Below the pieces are notes generated by a model. The model saw only the letters and a program-made list of their open reading frames with translations, did no database searches and was not told where the DNA came from. Made by a program: the position numbers and the translations under genes. A stretch of 51,347 bases of DNA from Lachnospiraceae bacterium (GTDB lineage Bacteria > Bacillota > Clostridia > Lachnospirales > Lachnospiraceae): NCBI GenBank assembly GCA_030825115.1, contig JAPJQL010000018.1, positions 13,987 through 65,333 on the forward strand. The letters run 5' to 3'. Positions 8,068 to 16,385 of this stretch are shown in pieces; positions within the stretch are counted from its first letter, which is position 1; each line of letters starts with the position of its first letter.

Positions 8068-8880
8068 ATGGAGATTTTTCAGGCAGACCGGATTGTGCGT
8101 TTTGAGACGGCAGGGCATTCTTCTAAGGGGAATCAGTTGAAGTGGAGGGACGGGGATTATTGGTATAAGGCGGATTTTATGGGATATGAGGGATTGGCGG
8201 AGGTGATGGTGTCTGCCGCTCTTAAGGATTCCAACTGCGGGGAATATGCGGTTTATGAACCGATGTGGATTGATTATCGGGGGAACCGGTTTGCCGGATG
8301 CCGGAGCAGGAATTTTTTGAGAGGGCAGGAAGAGCTGATTACGGCAGAGCGGCTGTTCCGGCAGTTTTCAGGACGCAGCCTTGCGATGGAACTGGCCAGG
8401 ATTTCGGAGGTTAAGGGACGCGTGCAATATTTTGTGGAGAATATTGAGGAAATAACCGGGTTGCGGGAGTTTGGTCCCTACCTCACTATGGCACTGGAGC
8501 TTGACGCGTTCTTTCTGAATGAAGACCGGCATACCAATAATATAGCCGTGCTTTACTGTGCGGATGAGGACCGGTACCGATATTGTCCCTATTTTGACCA
8601 TGGTTTGACTCTGTTTTCTGATACGAAGCAGGATTTTCCGGTGGAGCAGGATGTACAGTGCTGCAGGAGAAAGATTATGGCAAAGCCGTTTTCGCGGGAT
8701 TTTGATGAGCAGATGGATGCTGCAGAGGAGTTATATGGGAACCAGCTGAAGTTTTCATTTGATGTGGAGGAGCTGTTACGGGGATTGCGGCAGTTTGAGG
8801 GAATCTATGAGGAAAGAGTCTGCGGACGGGTGGAGGAGGTGATCCGGCAGCAGACGGGGAAATATAGGATTTTCTTTTAG
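8068..8880 (+). CDS. Small HipA-like (PI3K-fold) kinase
   Basis: A 270-residue protein from the ATG at 8068, which has GGGAGG 8 bp upstream; an in-frame ATG at 8050 overlaps the upstream gene. Kinase landmarks are visible: a candidate nucleotide-binding Lys34 (WYKAD), a catalytic-loop motif EDRHTNN with Asp153 and Asn157/158, and a metal-binding FDHG with Asp177. Their order and spacing match the C-terminal domain of HipA and CtkA kinases. The protein is much shorter than E. coli HipA (about 440 residues) and lacks its N-terminal subdomain. HipA-type toxins phosphorylate translation factors such as glutamyl-tRNA synthetase. Whether this one is toxic is unknown. Together with the HTH gene it forms a candidate toxin-antitoxin-like unit. 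Confidence 0.75.
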   Translation: MEIFQADRIVRFETAGHSSKGNQLKWRDGDYWYKADFMGYEGLAEVMVSAALKDSNCGEYAVYEPMWIDYRGNRFAGCRSRNFLRGQEELITAERLFRQFSGRSLAMELARISEVKGRVQYFVENIEEITGLREFGPYLTMALELDAFFLNEDRHTNNIAVLYCADEDRYRYCPYFDHGLTLFSDTKQDFPVEQDVQCCRRKIMAKPFSRDFDEQMDAAEELYGNQLKFSFDVEELLRGLRQFEGIYEERVCGRVEEVIRQQTGKYRIFF

Positions 8881-8943
8881 ACATGGATTGTGGACCGGTA
8901 CGGCTGTATGATATGATAGAGGAAAAGCGGCAGGAGGTTCGAG

Positions 8944-9969
8944 GTGAAGGAGCAGCAATTTCGCAATAAGGTTACATGGTTTACTTTTGGGTTCAGTCTG
9001 TTTGTGGTCTGGGTCCACTCTTATAATGCGGAATTGTATCTGGGGAAGACGGCCGGTATGGAGATGGTGTACCGGCTCCAGCATCTGATCGGCGACGTGA
9101 TCGGGCAGGTGGCTGTGCCGGGGTTTTTTATGATTTCAGCCTATCTTTTTTACCGGAACTTTACGTGGGATAAGTTGATGGGAAAGTGGAATTCCCGGAT
9201 CAGGAGCGTCCTGGTTCCGTTTATTGTCTGGAATTTTATCTATTATATCGGTTATGTGATTGGGAGCAGGCTGCCGTGGATGTCTGATGTGGTGGGAAAG
9301 GGCGTGATTCCTTTTAATTTGTCGGCGGCGGTGGATGCGGTGATCAACTATACTTATAATTATGTGTTCTGGTATCTGTACCAGTTGATTCTGCTGATTC
9401 TTCTGGCGCCGGTGATTTATGGGGTGTTAAAGAATCTGGCGGTGGGGATTGGATTTCAGATGCTGGTCTGGATACTGCTTGGACTGGGATTTGAACTTCC
9501 GGAACTGAATCTGGATGCGCTGGCATACTATTCTTTTGCTGCATTTTTGGCGATTCATGGAAGGGAGATCGTGGAGGCGGTCTGGAGCAGATGGAGAGGC
9601 ATTGCGGGAGCCGGGATGGCGGCAGGTTCGGCGGTTGCTCTCTGGTATGGACTGCGGGAGGCAGCTCCGGTATTGTTTGTGTTGAGCCGCGTGCTTGCGG
9701 TCGCAGGGCTGTGGCTGCTGATACCGGAATGGGTGACGGTAGAACCGAAACGGTTTATGGAAAATAATTTTTTCCTGTATGCGACGCATTTTGCGTTTGT
9801 GCGGTTTATCAACAAGGCGGGGACGGAGGTGCTTCCCGCTGTCCCTGCGGTGCCGATGGCGCTGTATCTGGTGATGCCTGTGCTGGTGCTGGGAATCAGT
9901 TCTGTGCTTGGATACGTGATGCGGCGGTGGCTGCCGTGGGGGTGGGAGCTGCTGAATGGGGGGAGATGA
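8944..9969 (+). CDS. Acyltransferase 3 family membrane protein
   Basis: A 341-residue multispanning protein starting at GTG 8944 behind AGGAGG. The N-terminal pattern (FSLFVVWVHSYN, then FFMISAYLFYRNF) matches the acyltransferase 3 family, whose catalytic His lies in the first membrane segment (here His in VVWVHSYN). About ten membrane segments are predicted. Family members O-acetylate or succinylate cell-surface glycans. Codon use is rich in GG-ending stretches, like the two genes before it. It ends just before a large terminator hairpin that faces the desulfidase gene on the other strand. Confidence 0.85.
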   Translation: MKEQQFRNKVTWFTFGFSLFVVWVHSYNAELYLGKTAGMEMVYRLQHLIGDVIGQVAVPGFFMISAYLFYRNFTWDKLMGKWNSRIRSVLVPFIVWNFIYYIGYVIGSRLPWMSDVVGKGVIPFNLSAAVDAVINYTYNYVFWYLYQLILLILLAPVIYGVLKNLAVGIGFQMLVWILLGLGFELPELNLDALAYYSFAAFLAIHGREIVEAVWSRWRGIAGAGMAAGSAVALWYGLREAAPVLFVLSRVLAVAGLWLLIPEWVTVEPKRFMENNFFLYATHFAFVRFINKAGTEVLPAVPAVPMALYLVMPVLVLGISSVLGYVMRRWLPWGWELLNGGR

Positions 9970-9990
9970 AATAACAGCATTTTTAAATGG

Positions 9991-10031
9991 AGAACAAAAG
10001 AAGGGGGCAGGCTGCTCCCTTCTTTTGTTCT
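9991..10031. terminator. Bidirectional terminator between convergent genes
   Basis: AGAACAAAAGAAGGG (9991-10005) and its exact complement (10017-10031) form a 15-bp stem, extended inward by a G-T pair and GCAG/CTGC. It lies between the stop codons of the acyltransferase (+) and the desulfidase (-) and can serve both. Confidence 0.85.
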
Positions 10032-10035
10032 ATGA

Positions 10036-11337
10036 TTAATGTACTGACTTCTCCGGAGCATCCTTCTCCAGCATGATCTGCAGGATTTCCCTGTCGGTTT
10101 CCATCATCCCCGGATTGCTTACCCGCCCCATGTTGCGGATGACTTCTTCCGGTGTAGATGCGCAGATGCCGTCCATTGGCTGGACCACGGTGTTCTCCAT
10201 TGCGAGGCAGGCGCTCATGACAGCGGCGTTGCTTGCCGTGGCGAGCTTGAGGGCGCAGCCGATTTTACCTCCGTCGCAGATCATACCGGTTAAGTTGGCG
10301 CTCATGTTGATGATGGCGCTGCCAATCTGGGTGTGATTGCCGCCCATCAGCCAGACCATAGCGGCGGAGGCAGCGGTTGCCGCAGAGACTCCACAGCCGC
10401 AGGTAGCGGAAAGCTTGCCGGTGTATTCTTTGATGTAGACGTTCAGCGTGTGGGAGATGGCAAGGGCTTTCACGAGCTGTTCTTCGGTAGCCCCGACAAA
10501 ACGTGCGGTTTCCGTTACCGGCAAGATTGCCGTGATGCCGTGGTTGCCGCTGCCTGCGCTGCTCATGACTGCATAGGGGCAGCCGGACATACGGCCTTCG
10601 GCGCTGCTTGCAACCAGTGTCATGATGCGGCTCATCAGGGACTGTCCCATGATGTCGGTGCTGGTATATTTTTGCAGCGTATTGGCAACGCCGATTCCGA
10701 GGGTATGTTCCAGTCCATATTCTGCAAGCTGGTTATTCATGGCAGAACCATCGTTCATAAACTGCAGCTCTTCCAGGGAACAGTTCTCAATCAGGCTGAC
10801 GATATCGGATACGCTCAGAGAGCTCAGCTGTTCATGCAATTCATTCTGGCCGGAGAGGGTGTATTCTTTTTCAAAAATGGTTTCCCCATTTTTACTGAGG
10901 TGGACGATGTTGGCATGGGTGTTGCGAATCGTGCAGACGCCGCTGCCGGAGGTGGTGGTCACAACGGCGTGGGCGTAGAGCAGGACTTCATCGGATTTGA
11001 TCTCGATGGATACCTGACCGTCCTCCACAAGTGCGATTGCCTGCTCGCTGATCTGTGGGGTGATCGCTTCCAACAGCTGTAGTTTTTTGTCCGGGTTTGA
11101 CAGGTATGCGCCCAGTGCTGCGGCGTATTTGAGACCTACCCGGTCAAAGCCGGGGATGCCTACGGACATGCCGTTTTTGTAGATGCCGGGGTTGACGGAC
11201 ATCTCGATGGAAGAAATCTCGCCGCCGATGGCGTTTGCTGCCGCTGCTGCGGCCAGCGCTACACATACCGGTTCGGTGCAGCCAAGCGCCGGTACAACTT
11301 CCTGTTTCAATAATGTGATCAATTCTTCTTTGTTCAT
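10036..11337 (-). CDS. L-cysteine desulfidase/UPF0597 family Fe-S lyase (CyuA/CdsB-like)
   Basis: A 433-residue protein. The start is the ATG at 11337 behind GAGGAGG; the longer frame to 11403 would run through the promoter. The family comprises iron-sulfur L-cysteine desulfidases, which convert cysteine to pyruvate, ammonia and sulfide, and is related to the alpha chain of Fe-S L-serine dehydratase. Candidate cluster ligands are Cys20 (LGCTEP), Cys313 and Cys315 (TCGCG) and Cys354/Cys361 (MICDGGKIGC). The glycine-rich stretch SSAGSGNHG (259-267) is a family hallmark. A sigma-54 promoter at 11387-11403 drives it, divergent from the activator gene. The local C-S lyase operon under the same type of promoter supports a cysteine catabolic role. 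A serine substrate is not excluded. Confidence 0.88.
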   Translation of the reverse strand: MNKEELITLLKQEVVPALGCTEPVCVALAAAAAANAIGGEISSIEMSVNPGIYKNGMSVGIPGFDRVGLKYAAALGAYLSNPDKKLQLLEAITPQISEQAIALVEDGQVSIEIKSDEVLLYAHAVVTTTSGSGVCTIRNTHANIVHLSKNGETIFEKEYTLSGQNELHEQLSSLSVSDIVSLIENCSLEELQFMNDGSAMNNQLAEYGLEHTLGIGVANTLQKYTSTDIMGQSLMSRIMTLVASSAEGRMSGCPYAVMSSAGSGNHGITAILPVTETARFVGATEEQLVKALAISHTLNVYIKEYTGKLSATCGCGVSAATAASAAMVWLMGGNHTQIGSAIINMSANLTGMICDGGKIGCALKLATASNAAVMSACLAMENTVVQPMDGICASTPEEVIRNMGRVSNPGMMETDREILQIMLEKDAPEKSVH

Positions 11338-11386
11338 GATTTGCCTCCTCTTTTTGTGCGGTTTCACTGCTTTGCCTATATATAAA

Positions 11387-11403
11387 AGCAAGATTCGTGC
11401 CAA
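11387..11403 (-). promoter_or_regulatory. Sigma-54 (-24/-12) promoter of the desulfidase gene
   Basis: On the minus strand the sequence reads TTGGCACGAATCTTGCT. It has the invariant GG (11401-11400) and GC (11389-11388) separated by 10 bp, matching the TGGCAC-N5-TTGCW consensus at every conserved position. It lies about 50 bp upstream of the desulfidase ATG. Confidence 0.93.
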
Positions 11404-11442
11404 CTTTTTTAAACGCTGTTTTTACACGTTTGATAGAAAAAA

Positions 11443-11516
11443 TGGTTGAAAATAAAGGCGTTATCTGTTTATAATAGGTTAAATAAAGCGATAAATGGTT
11501 GATGTGAATTGGTCAA
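11443..11516. promoter_or_regulatory. Candidate enhancer sites (UAS) in the activator-desulfidase intergenic region
   Basis: TGGTTGA occurs at 11443-11449 and 11496-11502, and TTGGTCAA (the complement of TTGACCAA) at 11509-11516. These words recur at 13601-13697 upstream of the second sigma-54 promoter. They sit about 40-115 bp upstream of the desulfidase -24/-12 element. The last one abuts the activator's ribosome site (AAAGGAG), which would also allow autorepression. Confidence 0.55.
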
Positions 11517-11527
11517 AGGAGAACAGA

Positions 11528-13600
11528 ATGAAAAAAATGGTTGCGATCATCGCGCTGGATCCGAGAGCCAGCGCATTTTATGCAAGGCAGGTGCAGGAGT
11601 TGTTTGGGGATTATATTGAAGTGCATTCTTACAGTGTGCAGGAAGGGACGGTTGCCAATGTGGCGCGTTCCGACCTGTATGTGATGTCTACGGATGCTTT
11701 TGACAACCGGGCGGACGTGCCGCAGTATATTCCGATCGATGCGCAGATCAGCGAGATCCATGTGGGATATCAGTGGGAGACCATCCGGCAGCTGCAGGAG
11801 ATTCCGGCCGGGACGAAGGCGCTGTTTGTCAATATGACGGAGAAGATGGTGCGGGAGGCGACGACAACGCTGAACCAGCTTGGCGTCAACCAGATTGAGT
11901 TTATTCCGTTTTATCCGGGGGCAGAGCTGAAAGAGGAGGCGGAGCTTGCAATCACGCCGGATGAGGAGCGCTATGTACCGGATTCGGTAAAGCGGGTCAT
12001 CAACATCGGGCATCGTTCCTGTACGTCGGGGACGATGATTGAAATTGCGCTGAAGCTGGGGTTGGAGGAGCTTTTGGAGACAGAGCGGTTTCAGGCATAC
12101 GTGCAGGGCATGGCGTCAAGCAACTACAGCTTTGATATGATGTTCACCAGGTCCAGAAGGCTGGAGAGCCAGTTTGACATTCTGATGGATATTCTCGATG
12201 AGGGGATTATCGGGGTGAATGAAAAGGCGGAGATCTTTGCCATCAATGAAAAAGCGGAGGAGATTACAGGGCTGAAACGGAGTCTTGTGCTGCAAAAGCA
12301 GGCGGCGAACGTGCTTTCCTACCTGCCGCTTGTCCAATGCCTGAACACGAAGGAAAAAACGGACCCGCGGGTGGTGAGGATCAACGGCGTGAACGTGGGC
12401 ACTTCGGTGGTGCCGGTGCTGCGTCAGGAAGAATGTATCGGGGCGTTTGCGATCCTGCAGCGGTTTAATGATGCGGAGAACCGGCAGCATGAACTGAGGA
12501 ATCAGTTGATGCACAAGGGTTACCGGGCAAAATATACCTTTGAGGATGTGGTCGGGGAGTCGGAGGGCATCGGGCGGACGAAGAGCATCCTGAAACGGAT
12601 GGCAGGTACAGAATCTCCTGTGCTTTTGATTGGAGAGACAGGAACGGGGAAGGAGCTGTTTGCCCATGCCGTCCACCGGGCTTCCAGGCGGGAAGGAGGT
12701 CCTTTTGTGGCGATCAACTGCGCGGCCATGCCGGAAAATCTGCTGGAGAGCGAGCTGTTTGGTTATGAGGAGGGGGCGTTTACCGGGGCAAAAAAAGGCG
12801 GCCGGCCGGGTCTGTTTGAATTTGCCCATCGGGGAACGTTGTTTCTGGATGAGGTGGAGGGGATGAGTCCGGCTCTGCAGGTCAAGCTTCTGCGTGTTTT
12901 GCAGGAACATGAAATCATGCGGGTCGGAGGAAATAAGATCATCAGCATCGATGTGCGGATCGTGGCTGCCACCAATGAGTCCCTGGAGGAGAAGGTGGAG
13001 GACGGCAGTTTCCGGCGGGACCTTTATTACCGCCTGAATACGCTGCCGGTGCTGATTCCGCCGCTCAGGGAGCGGGGAAATGACGTGTTTTTGCTGCTGG
13101 AACGGTTTATGAAGGAGACGGAGGGCGCATTTGTGCTGTCGGAAGAGGTAAAGCAGACATTTCGGGAGTATGACTGGCCGGGAAATATCCGGGAACTGAG
13201 GAACCTGGCAGAATATTTCAGCTTTACAGGCAGTCCGGTGATCACGCTGGCGGATCTGCCGCCTACCTTTTGTTACAAAGGTGGACGGAGGCAGGCGACC
13301 CCGGCCGCTGCGCCTGCACGGGAGCCGTGGGAGCTTGCGGTCAGTTCGGCCGGGATTGAAGAGGAGGAGTGGATGTTTGTTCTGGGTGTCCTCTATGAAA
13401 ACGGTCTGAGCGGAAAGGCGACCGGCCGGGAAGGGATTTTGGAATGTGCAAAGCAGAAACAAATCTACCTGTCACAGCTGAAAGTCAGGACGATACTGGG
13501 GGTCCTGAAAGAGCAGGGGCTTATAAAAGGCGGGCGCGGGCGCGGCGGCTGCCATATCACTCTGGCGGGAAAAGACGCGTGGAAAAGAAAAAAGGTTTAA
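11528..13600 (+). CDS. Sigma-54-dependent transcriptional activator (bacterial enhancer-binding protein)
   Basis: A 690-residue protein starting at ATG 11528 behind AAAGGAG. Domain order: a sensory N-terminus (about 1-195) that I do not assign confidently; a PAS-like domain (about 212-310); and an AAA+ domain (about 337-580) with Walker A GETGTGKE (369-376), the sigma-54-contacting GAFTGA loop (416-421), Walker B LFLDE (438-442) and arginine-finger region RRDLYYRLN (496-504). The C-terminus is not a clear Fis-type helix-turn-helix. Residues 610-690 look like a winged helix (LSQLKVRTILGVLKEQGLI followed by a Gly/Arg wing). -24/-12 promoters lie before the divergent desulfidase gene and the downstream operon, so it should activate both, probably in response to cysteine or a related amino acid. 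Its role resembles C. difficile CdsR controlling cdsB, as I recall it. Confidence 0.93.
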   Translation: MKKMVAIIALDPRASAFYARQVQELFGDYIEVHSYSVQEGTVANVARSDLYVMSTDAFDNRADVPQYIPIDAQISEIHVGYQWETIRQLQEIPAGTKALFVNMTEKMVREATTTLNQLGVNQIEFIPFYPGAELKEEAELAITPDEERYVPDSVKRVINIGHRSCTSGTMIEIALKLGLEELLETERFQAYVQGMASSNYSFDMMFTRSRRLESQFDILMDILDEGIIGVNEKAEIFAINEKAEEITGLKRSLVLQKQAANVLSYLPLVQCLNTKEKTDPRVVRINGVNVGTSVVPVLRQEECIGAFAILQRFNDAENRQHELRNQLMHKGYRAKYTFEDVVGESEGIGRTKSILKRMAGTESPVLLIGETGTGKELFAHAVHRASRREGGPFVAINCAAMPENLLESELFGYEEGAFTGAKKGGRPGLFEFAHRGTLFLDEVEGMSPALQVKLLRVLQEHEIMRVGGNKIISIDVRIVAATNESLEEKVEDGSFRRDLYYRLNTLPVLIPPLRERGNDVFLLLERFMKETEGAFVLSEEVKQTFREYDWPGNIRELRNLAEYFSFTGSPVITLADLPPTFCYKGGRRQATPAAAPAREPWELAVSSAGIEEEEWMFVLGVLYENGLSGKATGREGILECAKQKQIYLSQLKVRTILGVLKEQGLIKGGRGRGGCHITLAGKDAWKRKKV

Positions 13601-13697
13601 TTGGTTGACCAAAAAAGTATTTATATAATTAATATGGCATATTTGACCAGATAAAGATACGGAGATTGGATTGGAAGTTCTGTTTTTTTATCTGGTC
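13601..13697. promoter_or_regulatory. Candidate enhancer (UAS) cluster upstream of the C-S lyase operon
   Basis: Three related sites occur: the dyad TTGGTTGACCAA at 13601-13612, TTGACCA at 13643-13649, and an 11-bp perfect inverted repeat GACCAGATAAA (13645-13655)/TTTATCTGGTC (13687-13697). The sites lie about 90-190 bp upstream of the -24/-12 element, the usual range for enhancer-binding proteins. The inverted repeat has a T-rich flank and might instead, or also, end transcription of the activator gene. Confidence 0.6.
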
Positions 13698-13785
13698 TTA
13701 TTTTTTATTTATCTTTTATATAATTAAGGATAAAAAAGGGAAAGACAAAAAATCCGCCGCCGGTTTTTCGTTTGATTCCAAAAGT

Positions 13786-13801
13786 TGGCACGGGATTTGC
13801 T
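13786..13801 (+). promoter_or_regulatory. Sigma-54 (-24/-12) promoter of the C-S lyase/symporter operon
   Basis: TGGCAC-GGGAT-TTGCT matches the consensus at all conserved positions. GG (13787-13788) and GC (13799-13800) are separated by exactly 10 bp. It lies about 55 bp upstream of the aminotransferase-like gene's ATG. Confidence 0.95.
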
Positions 13802-13854
13802 CTTATAATAGTCAGGACCACGGGAGTGGGAACGGAAAGAAAGGTGGAAAAAGC

Positions 13855-15024
13855 ATGAAGTACAATTTTGACGAAGTCATCGACCGAAATGGCAACCGGG
13901 CTGCAAAGTACGATGAGCGGCTGAAAAAGTTCGGCAAGGCAGATGTGATTCCGCTGTGGGTGGCCGATATGGATTTTCGGACAGCGCAGCCGGTCATCGA
14001 TGCCGTGAAGAAAAAAGCGGAAGAGGGAATCTGGGGCTATACCTCACGTCCGGACTCCTATTTTGAGTCGATCCGGGGATGGCAGAAGCGCCGGAACGGA
14101 TGGGAGATCGACGGTTCGCTGATGAGCTGGAGTTTTGGCGTCGTTCCGGCATTGTCCGCAATCGTGGAAGTTTTTTCTGAGCCGGGCGACAGCGTGATGA
14201 TCCAGACGCCGGTGTACTCTGAGTTTTACGATGTGACAGAGGCGTGGGGACGCACCGTGCTGGAGAACCAGCTGGTGGAAAAAGATGGCGTATGGGGCAT
14301 CGATTTTGAGGATTTTGAGAAAAAGGCAAAGCAGGCGAAGATCTTCTTGTTGTGCAGCCCTCATAACCCGCTGGGCATCGTGTGGAGCAGGGAGGACCTG
14401 ACCCGGATGGCGGAAATCTGTATTGCAAATGATGTGCTGCTGGTTTCAGACGAGATTCATTCTGATCTGGTTTTCCACGGGAAGAAACATATCCCGACGG
14501 CAATCCTGTCTGAGGAGATTGGGAAAAAGGTGATCAGCTGTATTTCCGGGACGAAGACCTTTAATCTGGCCGGACTTCAGTCCTCGGCGACGGTTTTCCC
14601 GGATGCCGGGAGCAAAGAAACATTTGACCGGTTCTGGAGAAATCTGGATATTCTCAGAAACAATGCGTTCAGTTCCGTTGCGATGGAAGCGGCGTTTAAC
14701 GAAGGGGAAGAGTGGCTGGAGCAGCTGTTGGAATATCTGGACGGGAATTTTAATTTTATCAGGGAGTACTGTGAGGCGAATATCCCGAAGATTAAGCCGT
14801 CAGTGCCGGATGCAACGTATCTGGTGTGGCTGGACTGCCGGGAACTGGGGATGGACAACGAAGAACTGCGGCGCTTTATGATTGAGGAGGCAGGACTGGG
14901 GCTGAATGAAGGGTATACATTTGGCCGGAGTTTGTCCGGTTTTATGCGGCTCAATGCAGCCTGCCCGAGAAGCGTGCTTGAGAAGGCGCTTGGACAGCTG
15001 AAGGAAGCGGTTGACAGATTGTAA
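13855..15024 (+). CDS. MalY/PatB family PLP-dependent C-S beta-lyase
   Basis: A 389-residue fold-type I PLP enzyme from the ATG at 13855 (AAAGGTGG upstream). The open frame extends to 13666 but would include the sigma-54 promoter. The family marker PLWVADMDF occurs near residue 32. A CSPHNPLG segment (about 166-173) carries the conserved Asn, SDEIHSDL (about 200-207) the conserved Asp, and SGTKTFNLAGLQ (about 230-241) the Schiff-base Lys. MalY/PatB enzymes cleave cystathionine, cysteine or cystine to pyruvate, ammonia and a thiol or sulfide through 2-aminoacrylate. RidA in the same operon fits that intermediate. It is the first gene of the sigma-54 operon, so degradation rather than methionine biosynthesis is the likely role. 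Confidence 0.9.
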   Translation: MKYNFDEVIDRNGNRAAKYDERLKKFGKADVIPLWVADMDFRTAQPVIDAVKKKAEEGIWGYTSRPDSYFESIRGWQKRRNGWEIDGSLMSWSFGVVPALSAIVEVFSEPGDSVMIQTPVYSEFYDVTEAWGRTVLENQLVEKDGVWGIDFEDFEKKAKQAKIFLLCSPHNPLGIVWSREDLTRMAEICIANDVLLVSDEIHSDLVFHGKKHIPTAILSEEIGKKVISCISGTKTFNLAGLQSSATVFPDAGSKETFDRFWRNLDILRNNAFSSVAMEAAFNEGEEWLEQLLEYLDGNFNFIREYCEANIPKIKPSVPDATYLVWLDCRELGMDNEELRRFMIEEAGLGLNEGYTFGRSLSGFMRLNAACPRSVLEKALGQLKEAVDRL

Positions 15025-15050
15025 TGGTGATTACTGAGGAGGGTGAACAA

Positions 15051-16361
15051 ATGGGTAAGTGTAAATGCAAGTCTTCTGTGTGGGAGAATTATCGGTTTCC
15101 GATCATTCTGATTTCGGGAATCGTGATCGGTGCGATCATAGGTCTGGTATTTGGGGAGAAGGCGAAAGTCCTGGCTCCGCTTGGGGATATCTTTTTGAAT
15201 CTGATGTTTACGATCGTTGTGCCGATGGTATTCGTTTCCATCTCCAGCGCAGTCGGAAATATGGTGAATATGAAGCGTCTCGGAAAAATTCTGGGAAGCC
15301 TTGTAACGATCTTTATCGCTACCGGGGCGATCGCCGGAGTGGTGGTCCTGGTCGTGGTAAACCTGTTCCCGCCGGCAGCAGGGACCAGCATCGAGTTTGC
15401 CAGCGCGGAGATGGCAGAAATGAACAGCATTGGCGAGATGATCGTCGGTTCTCTTACGGTTGACGATTTTTCAGGGCTGATGAGCCGGAAAAATATGCTT
15501 CCGATTATCGTATTTGCGATTCTGTCCGGTTTTTGTATCAGCGCCTGCGGCGGTGAGGAAAGCCCGGTCGGCAAGATCTTGAACAATTTAAACAATATCA
15601 TCATGAAACTGGTGGGCATCATCATGATGTATGCGCCAATCGGTCTGGGAGCATATTTTGCATCTTTGGTAGGAGAGTTCGGGCCTGGTCTGATCGGGGA
15701 TTATGGACGTGCCCTGGCTGTGTATTATCCGATGTGCCTGATGTATTTCCTGATCGCGTTTCCGGCGTATGCATATTTTGCAGGCGGAAAAGAAGGCGTG
15801 AGGAGAATGTTTGCCAATATCCTGAATCCGGCGCTGACGGCGTTTGCCACCCAGAGTTCTATCGCGACGCTGCCTGTAAACAGCGAAACGTGTGACAAGA
15901 TCGGTGTTCCTTCGGATATCCGCGATATCGTGCTTCCGATGGGTGCAACCATGCATATGGACGGATCTGTATTGTCCGCGATTGTAAAGATCAGCTTTTT
16001 ATTTGGTATTTTTAACCAGCAGTTTACCGGCATCGGCACTTACCTGATGGCGATTGCCGTGGCAGTGCTCAGCGCATTCGTCCTCTCCGGAGCTCCGGGC
16101 GGCGGACTTGTGGGCGAGATGCTGATTGTCAGTCTGTTTGGCTTTCCAGCAGAGGCGTTTCCTCTGATCGCAACGATCGGATTTTTGGTAGACCCGATGG
16201 CAACCTGCCTGAATGCAAGCGGCGACACGATTGCAGCCATGATGGTAACCCGCGTGGTGGAAGGAAAAGACTGGCTGGTAAAGCAGATTAAGAAAGAAGA
16301 AAAAGAAGCGGCAGAATGCGAGCAGGTATGTGCAGAAGCTGCTGCTGCAAAGAACCAGTAA
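15051..16361 (+). CDS. Dicarboxylate/amino acid:cation symporter (DAACS family), probably for a neutral or sulfur amino acid
   Basis: A 436-residue membrane transporter. The ATG at 15051 has GAGGAGG upstream and is preferred to the ATG at 15024. Family motifs are present: ATQSSIATLP (hairpin 1 serine region), MGATMHMDGS (equivalent of NMDGT) and DPMATCLNASGD near the C-terminus. Aligned with the archaeal aspartate transporter GltPh, the Asp that binds the amino group is kept, but the Arg that binds the acidic side chain (R397 in GltPh) is Ala here. That argues against glutamate or aspartate and for a neutral or sulfur amino acid such as cysteine, cystine or serine. The gene sits between the C-S lyase and RidA genes of one operon. 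Confidence 0.9.
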   Translation: MGKCKCKSSVWENYRFPIILISGIVIGAIIGLVFGEKAKVLAPLGDIFLNLMFTIVVPMVFVSISSAVGNMVNMKRLGKILGSLVTIFIATGAIAGVVVLVVVNLFPPAAGTSIEFASAEMAEMNSIGEMIVGSLTVDDFSGLMSRKNMLPIIVFAILSGFCISACGGEESPVGKILNNLNNIIMKLVGIIMMYAPIGLGAYFASLVGEFGPGLIGDYGRALAVYYPMCLMYFLIAFPAYAYFAGGKEGVRRMFANILNPALTAFATQSSIATLPVNSETCDKIGVPSDIRDIVLPMGATMHMDGSVLSAIVKISFLFGIFNQQFTGIGTYLMAIAVAVLSAFVLSGAPGGGLVGEMLIVSLFGFPAEAFPLIATIGFLVDPMATCLNASGDTIAAMMVTRVVEGKDWLVKQIKKEEKEAAECEQVCAEAAAAKNQ

Positions 16362-16385
16362 AATAAAAAAATGAAGGAGAGATAA

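Noticed and set aside
10333..11082. 249-residue open frame antisense to the desulfidase gene
   Set aside because: It lies entirely inside a well-supported gene on the other strand, its translation has no recognisable motifs, and it is explained by GC-biased codon positions.
12116..13462. 448-residue open frame antisense to the sigma-54 activator
   Set aside because: The opposite strand encodes a full AAA+ domain with all catalytic motifs; the antisense translation is rich in His, Pro, Gln and Arg, typical of a shadow frame.
13645..13697. Inverted repeat considered solely as the activator gene's terminator
   Set aside because: The 31-nt loop is large for an intrinsic terminator, and the arms contain the TGACCA word shared with other upstream regions. 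It is kept as a candidate enhancer, with termination as an alternative.
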